Assembly (NCBI GenBank): GCA_030052745.1
Contig: JANBVO010000022.1
Location: 496,001-560,000 of the forward strand
DNA from: Pleurostoma richardsiae
Taxonomy: Eukaryota; Ascomycota; Sordariomycetes; Calosphaeriales; Pleurostomataceae
Length of the DNA: 64,000 nucleotides
Direction of reading: 5' to 3'
Below the pieces are notes generated by a model that worked only from the letters and a program-made list of their open reading frames with translations, was not told where the DNA came from and ran no database searches. Shown piece by piece: positions 21,992-31,400 of the stretch (position 1 is the first letter of the stretch; every line of letters starts with the position of its first letter). The position numbers and the translations under genes were made by a program.

Positions 21992-23401
21992 ATGCTCTCC
22001 TACGCACAGGAACCGGCGCACCGGGCATCTAGGCCGGCAAAGCCTTCCAAATTAAGAGACAGCTGCCACGCCTGCGCATTGGCCAAAGTCAAGTGTCACA
22101 AGGAGAAACCAACATGTTCGCGCTGTGCAAGACGGGGCACGACATGCAAGTACTTCGTCACCAAGCGCCCGGGCCGCAAGCGGGAGAACGGTGACACAAT
22201 CAACGTCGTGAGCCATACCCTCTCTCCTCCCGGTGCCCACCCGAGCGACTGGGCCGCCTCCACCAGCTCCCTGCCTACCACTACTACCTGTGCCACCGTC
22301 TCCGGGAGAAACAACTACTTGACCCTTCTCGACCTTAGCCCCGCCTCTCAGGGTCATGGTTCTACCTCTGCTACCGACTGCACTTCAACCTCAGATATCT
22401 TCTCCGGTCTGTTACTGCCCGCCGGACCCACACTATCATCCGCGGTCACGGGGGTAAATACGGAGTACGATGACATGTTTACCTCGCCCATAGACCTACT
22501 CGACTTGGACTCCTTCATCACCGACACGTCCACGCAGGATCAGAACGACCTCGCCAGGCTTCTCCTGACCGACGACGTCACCATAGACCTTGGCTCAATT
22601 ACCCAGCCCAGCCTGCCTAAACTTCCCTCTTCCCCATCCTCCGATGACTTTACTCGTGCCACCAGTATCGGTTCGGGCTCGGGCCGACGCTGCCAGGTGC
22701 AAACACTCGACCTGATGAGACGGTTGTTTGCGGCCGACTCGCGGGCGTGCTCCATCGCTAACAGCCCGGATGACTCGATGGCTTTTGGCAGCGGACCTGC
22801 GACGGCAGCGACTAGTCAGAGTCCGTCCGCACAAACCATCGTGGCCGATAACAGACAAATTGTCGAAATCGTTGGCACCATGCTGCGCTGTTCCTGTGTC
22901 CGAGATGATGGCTACGTGCTGATCATATTGTCTATGGTGGTGCTCAAGATGCTGGGGCGCTATGCCGCCGCCGTTGCCGCCGCCGGACGGCCACACCAAC
23001 CTCCAGGTGGTGGGCAAAAGATACTCCTACATGACAGTCCATCGTCCTCTTCCTCTAAGAAATTAGATCACCCGCCGGAAAAGAGGAGTGGTGATGAGGC
23101 TCGGCTGGACACGCAGTTGATCCTTAGCGAACTGCATCGCGTCCAGCAGCTGATCAACCAGCTCTCTCCGATCCTCAAAGCCCGCGAGACCGGGGCTGAG
23201 CTATCCAGGAAGAAGCCTGCGGCTTGTGGGGATGGGTGTAAGCATGCAACGGGATCCGGGGAGGAAATGGCGGCGGCGGCGGCGGCGGCGGCAGTGCAGT
23301 TGCCATTCTCCCCGACAATGCTAAACTTGTTAGAGAGAGACTTGCGGGAATCCCTTAGCAAGCTGTCGGCGGAGACCATTAACATGCTTCGGCAGGCTTG
23401 A
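21992..23401 (+). CDS. AflR-like Zn2Cys6 pathway regulator
   Basis: Single exon, 469 residues. The zinc cluster is at residues 25-52 (Cys 25, 28, 35, 42, 45, 52; C-X2-C-X6-C-X6-C-X2-C-X6-C), followed by the basic linker KRPGRKR. The middle is Ser/Thr-rich. The C-terminal half contains CSCVRDDGYVLIILSMVVLKMLGRYAA, LDTQLILSELHRVQQLINQLSPILKARE and LPFSPTMLNLLERDLRESLSKLS, the AflR-domain pattern of aflatoxin and anthraquinone regulators. A perfect alanine run near residue 430 is encoded by GCG repeats (about 23270-23292), a likely length-variable site. Predicted activator of the surrounding genes, perhaps through TCGN5CGR sites. The start codon is the ATG at 21992; a frame-open TTG lies 18 bases earlier. 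Confidence 0.9.
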   Translation: MLSYAQEPAHRASRPAKPSKLRDSCHACALAKVKCHKEKPTCSRCARRGTTCKYFVTKRPGRKRENGDTINVVSHTLSPPGAHPSDWAASTSSLPTTTTCATVSGRNNYLTLLDLSPASQGHGSTSATDCTSTSDIFSGLLLPAGPTLSSAVTGVNTEYDDMFTSPIDLLDLDSFITDTSTQDQNDLARLLLTDDVTIDLGSITQPSLPKLPSSPSSDDFTRATSIGSGSGRRCQVQTLDLMRRLFAADSRACSIANSPDDSMAFGSGPATAATSQSPSAQTIVADNRQIVEIVGTMLRCSCVRDDGYVLIILSMVVLKMLGRYAAAVAAAGRPHQPPGGGQKILLHDSPSSSSSKKLDHPPEKRSGDEARLDTQLILSELHRVQQLINQLSPILKARETGAELSRKKPAACGDGCKHATGSGEEMAAAAAAAAVQLPFSPTMLNLLERDLRESLSKLSAETINMLRQA

Positions 23402-24655
23402 AGATAAGGATTTCGAGCTGTATGTGTAAACTTTTGTGACTTTGACGATTTATAGGTAGAATCCGGGAAGGTAAACTTAGACTTGGCAGAAGCGGCACTG
23501 TCCTACACAATTTCAAGAATCCATACACTTCAATCCAACCGTACAGGCTTGCCGGTCGCCCAATGTGCCATGTCGCATGTGTCCCAAAGACCGAAAACCG
23601 AAGCGTTTCTGAGGCGGACGTCTTACACAGCCTTGAAACTGCCCCTTAGCACTCCCAGGGATTCCTCGGAATTCGGTCGCGGAGTTACGGGCAAGCTCAA
23701 GGCTCTAAGGCCTGGCTTATCATTTTTGTGCCAGCTAATGTTGACTCGGTCGCCCGATGTTCTTATGTAGTGACCTACTCCAGGCCGAAGCTGGAGACCT
23801 GATCTGACAAATCAAGACCGAGTGGTAGACAGTTCTGCTCGTCCGGCCACGACAGCAATGGTAACCAGTGCTCCCAAGCAGATGCGTAAAGGAGGCATGT
23901 GGTAACATGCGATAATGGTAAAGAGAAGTCGGGCATTCCTTACCGGCCTTTCTAGCGGCGAACTATGGTGAGGCTATGTGATCAGAGACGATCAAGGCTG
24001 TTGCGGTGAGGTTAGGGTTCGCGAAGAATAATTGCCATGAATTCCAGTCGTGGGTTGAATGAGTCCCTGACATGCTCGTCCCGCGGTACGTCCGCTCTTA
24101 CATCAACTCGGAGCCCCATATAGATTGACGAAAAGGTTGATTGCAAAGTCTAGCCCGTTTCGCTCCAACTCCAAGCGTTGCATGTTCAATTGACAACGCT
24201 TGTTATTCCGTCTCTCCTATTTCCAACGGCTAATATTTGCAAGTCTCCCAAAGTTCTCTCTAAGCAACAGCACTTGAATCCACAGGCCATTATGCAGTAG
24301 AACTACGAAGGATTTACATGATCACAGTAATAAACGCTCTGATGTGGGTCATCCATATGTTGACGGCTATATCAATGTAGGCTATAGGCGCTGTATACCA
24401 CGGACCGGTTCTTTGTAAGCTCGAGTATCAGGGACTACCCAGGGCCTACAATAGAACAATGTATAGAAGAGAAGAACCGCTGGAAAAATGGACTGTCTCT
24501 CATACAAAGAAAAACAAAAATAATATTCTAATCCTTCTATCTGACCATTCCGTTGACAGTCTCGGTACAGAGCCACGTTCAATCTTGGAAGCCATCAACA
24601 ATCTCCCCATCCCGTATAAATTCTTCCACCCAGCCAATAGTCATCCTGCTCAGGG
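23402..24655. other. Long intergenic region
   Basis: 1254 bases between the AflR-like gene and the 3' end of the EthD gene. The open frame 23483-23770 has no domain or splice context. Nothing else recognised. Confidence 0.4.
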
Positions 24656-25174
24656 TTAGTGAATAGAAGAGACAGATGGGGCCAGAAGAGCCCACATGCT
24701 TCTCTTCGTGTCAGCGAACTTTTCATGGTCGCCCACTAGGTGCTCTTTGTACCAAGAGTCCTGTTTCATGCGTTTGTAGTCCTCGATACTTTTGAAGATG
24801 ACCTGACTGAAGCAGTCAAACTCAGCTACTTTGGCCATTTGCGGGTCAAAGAGCTGGGACATCAAGGCACGCGTGGCGCTTTGATTGTGAATCTATACTC
24901 TAGGCTTAGTACGGTGGATGAGAACAGGGCTTTGTCTAGAGGCATTATGATACACTAGGACCCTTACCTGTGTCCATCGCTTGATGCCGTACTTGATCAT
25001 CAGGCCTTTTGTCAATGGTGCTGAGACATTGACCATATGATTGCGGTAGTCTTTCTCGCTCATTCCCGGCTTGCGGTAGCCACATATGGTGAGGCAGAGG
25101 TATTTGCCCTCCCTTGACTCGATCGGCTCAGAGATCTCCGGCTTGGCAATCTCCGGCACGCTGAGGGCTGCCAT
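24656..25174 (-). CDS. EthD-domain decarboxylase (atrochrysone carboxylic acid type)
   Basis: Exon 1 25174-24968, intron 24967-24893 (GTAAGG...TAG), exon 2 24892-24656; 147 residues. The EthD ferredoxin-like fold is recognised from [23 protein letters not shown] in exon 1, and from [21 protein letters not shown] with [14 protein letters not shown] in exon 2. In anthraquinone clusters this family (TpcK, GedI, MdpH-type) removes CO2 from atrochrysone carboxylic acid to give atrochrysone and then emodin anthrone. The partner expected for the next step, an anthrone oxygenase, is the divergent neighbour at 25506 with a 331-base shared promoter, which strongly supports the assignment. Confidence 0.88.
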
Positions 25175-25505
25175 GTTTCTTTGGCAAGCAAACCGCGTTG
25201 ACTAGCCTCCTAGATCCTCGAAGGCCGAGAATGATAGTTGGTCCTCGTGTACAAGTGTAAAGAAAAGAAACCATGGCATGATGCGAAAAGAAACGGAGCG
25301 ACGTGGTATGACATTCGATTCGGGCGGTTTAACTTGAGACCCGGTCGCCGACATGTCAGACGATACCACGCCAGTACGAGCCGAGATCCTTCATTGGCTA
25401 AGCCTGAAAGCTCACGGGTCTTGCGGAGTATAATACGCTGAACTTGAAGTTCACGGCACCGTCGCTCTCAGGACTGATTCGCTTCCTCAAGAAACCCGGG
25501 AAACC
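25175..25505. other. Bidirectional promoter, decarboxylase/anthrone oxygenase
   Basis: 331 bases between two divergent start codons. It contains one palindromic AflR-type site at 25218-25228. Confidence 0.55.
25218..25228 (+). promoter_or_regulatory. Candidate AflR-type site TCGAAGGCCGA
   Basis: Perfect TCGN5CGA, 44 bases upstream of the decarboxylase start and 278 upstream of the anthrone oxygenase start. It is the best-placed candidate in the window, since the promoter serves two co-functioning pathway genes. Confidence 0.4.
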
Positions 25506-26114
25506 ATGGCTCCTCAACAAACCCATTCCACACCTAAGGTGGGCGTGCAAGCCGCCGCGGTCATCTCAGGATCCTTCCTGTCCGGCAAGTATCCCCGTCC
25601 CGAACATCTCCTCCGAGCATGTCCCCCGCAAGTATCTCCCCCGTATGGGATATTTGCAAGCTAACCCTATATGTCCTTCCTAGGCGCCATGGCCAGTCTC
25701 TCTATGATGGTGATTCCGGTCTTGCTTGACACCAACCCGGACCCTAGCCACACTCTAAGACAATGGGTTCGATTGTACCACTATGGCCACATCATCCTGC
25801 CGGCGCTGTCCGTGGGTACGTGCGGGCTCTACAGCTATGCTGCGTTATCAGGAAGAAGTCCGCGGCCGGCGACCTACGCTAAAGCAGCGCTCGCCACTAT
25901 CATCATGGTGCCCTTCACCTGGTTGGTCATGGTGCCAACCAACAACACGCTGTTCGGGCTCGAGGCCTCGGGGCCGTCGGTGACGGCAGCAGATTGGGAT
26001 ATGGTCCAGGGCCTGGTGGTACGCTGGGCCTGGCTGCACGCTACGCGTTCCGTTGCCCCCTTGGTCGGCGCGATTGTGGGATTCCGGGGCCTGATACGGG
26101 AGTTCGGGCCATAG
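25506..26114 (+). CDS. DUF1772 anthrone oxygenase
   Basis: ATG at 25506; exon 1 25506-25584, exon 2 25684-26114; 169 residues. The intron begins GCAAGT and ends TAG, a GC-AG intron; no GT donor gives a usable frame. Exon 1 encodes the hydrophilic start and ISGSFLSG. Exon 2 gives AMASLSMMVIPVLLDT, then helices LPALSVGTCGLYSYAAL, ATIIMVPFTWLVMVPTNNTLF and the terminal TRSVAPLVGAIVGF. NNTLF after the third hydrophobic segment is the family hallmark. HypC, GedH, TpcL and MdpH-type members are cofactor-free membrane proteins that oxidise emodin anthrone to emodin. It shares a promoter with the EthD decarboxylase that supplies the substrate. Confidence 0.9.
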
Positions 26115-26744
26115 GGCGTCGGCTTTCCCGAGGTCCGTATGGGCCGGAACAGTTCGGGATAAAGGGGAGAAGGATGGCAAAAGGTTTTGAAACAGGTCTG
26201 GCCCGATTTGGGTGCCGACATATTTCCGTCGCACACTAATCTGGCCCCCTGCCTGTGCCGCGTCGGGTGGATTCTGCGCCCTGTGCCGCACCGGGAGGAT
26301 TCTGCACCCTGTCTAGGTCGGGCGAATTTCTTTCGAGAATAGTACTTTCATGCATCTGTACTATGTAGTGTATATGTCCCGGATTCCTGCTGAATGTCAC
26401 GTGTATTAGTCTCCAACTGCTCTTGTCTCGTTCTGACTTGGCCTGAGTTATTGGCCGGCTCTCGCCGAAAGAGAAGAATAGCAGTTGAAATGCATAATCA
26501 CAAGAACGAAATGGCAAATGAAGCTTACTGGTCGTAACTGGCTAGCAGGTTCTGCCAACGCATTGCAGAGCGAGCCTAGGTGGGAATGTGATTTTTTCGG
26601 AAACTGCAGTTGTAATTAGCTGGTAGGTGCGGCTGGTAGTCAGGAACGTGTGTGAGCTCGCAAGAAGCAGGAGACCCCAGTATGTGAAACTGGAGAATAG
26701 CGATATATAGTGAGAGAGAATAGTCTAGTTCCAAACCGTATACA
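26115..26744. other. Intergenic region
   Basis: Between convergent anthrone oxygenase and thioesterase genes. It includes short direct repeats around 26240-26330 (CCTGTGCCGC / CCTGTGCCGCACC with GATTCTGC nearby). No gene recognised. Confidence 0.4.
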
Positions 26745-27772
26745 TCAAAAGTCATCCAAGGCAAACCACTTCTTGACCCCTCCCCTGATCTCAAACGCAA
26801 CCCTTCCATCCTCTGCAAGCTTGCGCAGCACCTCATCGATGAACGGCTCCAGCGCAAGCTCCCTGACATTCTGGTCAACCCCTTCGCCGTGCATAGCTGT
26901 GACCAGTTGCTTCACCGTCGTGCTCCCCTTCCCTCGTAGGCCCCCGTTTCTTTCCGTGCGCTTCATCTCTTGTAGCGCTGCCACAACCTGCTTCTCGCGA
27001 CGCAACTTTTGTGTCAGCTGAATATGGATCTTAGCGGGTAGGTCATTTATGACAATGCCGTGTGCTGGGTAGCCTTTGATGCAGTTGTGCCCCTGCATTG
27101 TCTGCAGGGCCGCCATCCACGTGCCGAGGTGCTCGACGGCAGCAGTGCCGTGACCCAGTACGTTGTCGCCAGTGAACATTGCCTGCTCCTCCTCTAGCAC
27201 GAAGCACATGTGATCGTGCGAATGGCCGGGTGAGTGTACCGCCCGAACCGACGCGCCTTCCACCCGGAAGACTTGTCCATCGTTGATGGGTTGCTGCGTC
27301 TTGCTTGGGGTGTGCTTGTAAATGGAAGACGAGAGATCCGGGTACATACGAAGAAGGTCAGGGACGCCACCAATGTGATCTCCGTGCCAGTGTGTGAGAA
27401 GGACGTGAGATAGAGAGATCCCGGCGGAGCTGAGGTTCGCTTGGATTAGGTCTGCCCAGCCTGGTATGCCCTGGCCGGTATCAATGAGACACCTCCTGGA
27501 TCCAGTACCGACGATGTACGTATTTGTTCCTTGGAGGGTGAACTATAGGCATGGGTGAGCCGAGAACCATAATTTCTAATGTACGAAGGTTCAAGTTCTG
27601 CCAAGCATACCTTCCCCGGATTCTGGCCGAGGATGCGAATCACCCGTGGGCTGATCTGCTCGACGTCCAGGATCTTCGGTAAGGTGGTCTGTTGTCCTTC
27701 CAGGTAGTCTTCAAAGGCACAGATATTGAGTGCCTTGTTGATCTGACGATAGCCTCCCACGCCGGGCGCCAT
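26745..27772 (-). CDS. Metallo-beta-lactamase-type thioesterase (atrochrysone carboxyl-ACP TE)
   Basis: Exon 1 27772-27611, intron 27610-27543 (GTATGC...TAG), exon 2 27542-26745; 319 residues, the normal length. I start at MAPGVGGYRQINKAL, the conserved family start, although the frame is open 51 codons further upstream. The metal site THWHGDHIGG lies at about residues 104-113, with the second His in SPGHSHDHMCF, Asp in FTGDNVLGHG and the last His in GYPAHG. MβL-TEs of this group (ACTE, MdpF, GedB) hydrolyse the ACP-bound chain of TE-less PKSs to atrochrysone carboxylic acid. The adjacent, divergent PKS has no TE domain, so the two genes complete each other. Confidence 0.93.
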
Positions 27773-28427
27773 TGTCAGTGGGATTATGCTATGTTGAAAA
27801 TACCGAATCTCTAAGGAATCGGAACGGCTAAAGGGAGAAGGGTTGGTCTCGAGCGAAGGAACGCCCAGCAAACGGAGGGATAGAACGGGGCGTCTAAGAA
27901 TCAACACGGGCTTGCCAACCGCCAAGATAATTCTTGATAAGTCACGGAAATATTACCCGATAGAGTGAAGGCCGGGGCGCGGGGGCCGAAACCACAGGGC
28001 ATGAAGACCGTCCTCTCTACCTCGCCTTCTAACTCCGTGCTCCCGAGGTGGACAGCGGACGTCGGCAAGGAGTCGAAGTGTGCTTATCTAGAGAAAACCA
28101 ACCGACGCCTTCGCCATCAACTTATGCCGGCAGAAACATGACAACCTCCCTCACACGTGATTACTGGAGGTGTGTCAGTTATTGCCCGCGAGAGAATACC
28201 GAGCCTTCCCTTTGTCAGTTGTACAAGTCGTTGTATAAAATACCCACTTGCCAATTGGGGGCTGGTCCTTGGACTCACAATACGGTTATCCGGAACAGGG
28301 CTGGTTCTGTTTCATCTGTCCATCTTAATTGTCTTTTGAGTTAGATGGACTCGACTGGATCTACCAATTCTGAACAGCTCAACCCCACCCCCCGGGCACA
28401 TCTGATGCTTCGTGCGAGGTTAGCAAG
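27773..28427. other. Bidirectional promoter, thioesterase/PKS
   Basis: 655 bases between the divergent start codons. No TCGN5CGR match was found on either strand by eye. A TATA-like element faces the PKS. Confidence 0.5.
28234..28240 (+). promoter_or_regulatory. TATA-like element of the PKS gene
   Basis: TATAAAA, 187 bases before the PKS start codon. Plausible core promoter element. Confidence 0.35.
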
Positions 28428-31400
28428 ATGAAGATCGCCTACTTCAGTAACGAGTTCCCCCACGATGATTTGAAGGAACTCTTCCGCAGAATCCATGTGC
28501 ACAGCAAGAGCACACAACACAGCACCTTGGCCCGGTTCATTGACGAGGCGACATTGGCGTTCCGTGATGAGGTCCGCCAGTTGCCAGCTACCCTCAGGTC
28601 CCGGGTCCCTAATGTAGAGACCATCTTCAACCTCGTCGACGATGCTAGTCTCCGAAAGGGCCCCCTCGGTGGAGCTGTAGATGGGATGCTCTTATGTACT
28701 GTTCAGCTGGCGACCCTGATTGGGCAAGTAGCTTTCTCATTCAATCCATACATACCCACCTCCAGCGATTCTATCATACTGACATCTTTAAACCCTTCTA
28801 CAGTTACTATGAGACTCACCCTAAGGAACCTTTTGACTTTCATCCTGTTGATTCTTGCCTTGCCGGTCTGGGTACTGGTCTTCTGGCAACAGCAGCAGTC
28901 TCGCTGTCTCCGACTTTGGCAGATCTGTCGCTTGCAGGTGCCGAAGTTGTCCGTATCGCCTTCCGCCTCGGTGTCCTTGTCGACGATATCTCGCAAAACC
29001 TCCAACCTCGGCATGCCTCATCCGAAGGCCCATCGGGGGGCAGCTGGGCTTACGTAGTCCCGGATGTGGCGGCTGAAGACGTGCAAAGGGAGCTGGATGC
29101 AATTCACATGGCAGAGGTGAGGCGGGCCCCATACACACTCCATCTGATGATCATTGTTAACGATAGACATCACAGAACACCCCTGAGATGGGCAAGGTCT
29201 TCATTAGTGCCCTTAGCCGAACGTCGGTGACTGTCAGTGGCCCTCCGGCGAGGCTCAAGCATGTCTTCCACGTTTCGGACTACTTTCGCGATAGCACGCT
29301 GGTCGCCTTGCCGGTATACGGAGGCCTCTGCCATGCAAAACACATCTACAGCCGCGAACATATCGACAGAATCATAGCAACCGTGTCGCTGGAATATCTC
29401 AACTCTAGGTTCACACCCAAGGTTCCAGTTTTCTCTACTAGCTCGGGAAGGCCTTTCGAGGCAAAGAGCGCCAGGGAACTGTTCTATAACATCATTCAGG
29501 AGATCCTAACTCAGGCGATCGAATGGGACAACGTCATTCTTGGCATAATCCGACAAGCCAAGGACATTGCAGCCACTGAGTGCCAGGTTTCTGTTTTCCG
29601 AACAACCCTACCTATCCATGAACTTGTCATGGCCTTGAGTACCGAGCCGCGGCAGTTCAAGATCTCAACAAAAGACCTCATCCCATGGATTGCAAACCCG
29701 GAGTTCCAATCAGAACGGCCCAGGGGAACCGCTCAATCTAAGATTGCCGTTGTGGGTATGTCCTGCAGGCTTCCCGGAGGAGCAACCGATACCGACAAAT
29801 TCTGGGACATCCTGGACCAGGGCCTCGACGTGCACAGAAAGATCCCAGCTGACCGATTTAACGTTGAGACACACTACGACCCCACTGGTAAGCGTCTCAA
29901 CACCAGTCTGACATCTTACGGCTGCTTCATCGACGAGCCCGGCCTCTTCGATGCGCCTTTCTTCAACATGTCTCCTCGAGAGGCACTTCAAACCGATCCA
30001 ATGCAGAGACTGGCGCTAGTCACGGCATATGAGGCTCTCGAGAGGTCTGGGTATGTTGCCAACCGGACAGCTTCCACCGACCAACATCGTAGCGGGACCT
30101 TTTATGCGCAAGCGAGTGACGACTATCGTGAGGTCAATACTGCACAGGAAATTGGCACCTATTTCATCACCGGTGGTTGCCGTGCATTCGGCCCAGGGCG
30201 TATCAACTACTTTTTCAAGATGTCCGGTCCGAGTTACAGCATCGACACGGCGTGCTCATCAGGACTGGCAACCATCCAGGTATGTACCCGTGCAGGGGTT
30301 CGGGCCCGAGTCACGCCTGAGATAGCATCACAGCTGACCATCTCCTTCACCCGAAACAGTTGGCATGTACCTCCCTCTGGAATGGAGACATCGACATGGC
30401 AGTAGCTGGAGGCATGAACGTGTTGACCAACTCTGATGCCTTTGCTGGGTTGAGTCAGGGCCATTTCCTAACCAAAACACCTAATGCCTGCAAGACTTGG
30501 GACGCTACCGCCGACGGATACTGCCGCGCCGACGGTGTGGCTTCCGTCATCCTGAAGAGGCTTACGGATGCAGAGGCCGACAATGACAACATTCTCGGCG
30601 TCATCCTCGCCGCCGGGACGAACCACTCGGCCAACGCCATCTCCATTACACACCCACACGCAGGCGCCCAGGCCTACCTCGGTAGCCAGCTGCTGAACCA
30701 GGCAGGAGTAGATCCCCACGACGTCAGCTACGTCGAGATGCACGGCACAGGCACCCAAGCCGGCGACGCGCAGGAGATCCAGTCCGTCACTGAAGTTTAT
30801 GCCCCCCTCACCAGGCGCCGCAGCTCAAAGCAGCCGCTGTACATTGGTGCAGTCAAGTCCAACGTCGGTCACGGTGAAGCCGTGGCCGGCACCACGGCAC
30901 TGCTGAAGGTGCTGCTCATGCTGGAGAAAGAAGCTATCCCTCGGCACGTCGGGATTAAAAACACTATCAACCCCGACTTTCCCAAGGACCTCGACAAGCG
31001 GAACCTACATATCCCGTACGAGAAGACGCCCTGGCCCCGTCGGTCGGGTAAGAAGCGGATTGCCGTGATCAACAACTTCAGCGCTGCCGGCGGCAACACG
31101 AGCATCGTGATTGAAGAGGGGCCCGAGCCTAAAGACACAATGTCCGCAGGGGACCCTCGGCAGACGCACGTCGTCGCCGTGTCGGCCAAGAGTAAGATTT
31201 CGCTCAAGGGAAACCTCGAACGGCTGATCGGCCATCTGGACGCTCATCCGGACGTCTCCCTTGGCGATCTCGGCTACACCACTACAGCCCGGCGCCACCA
31301 CTACAACCACCGGGTGGCAGTGGCAGCCTCGGACGTACCCCAGCTAAGGAAACAGCTCAGTACATACCTCGACTCCGTCGGCTCCCACAAGCCCATCCCG

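Noticed and set aside
23483-23770. Small gene between the AflR-like and EthD genes
   Set aside because: No domain, no splice structure, ordinary chance length.
27773-27925. Longer N-terminus for the thioesterase
   Set aside because: The extra 51 residues are not part of the family, and MAPGVGGYRQ is the usual start.
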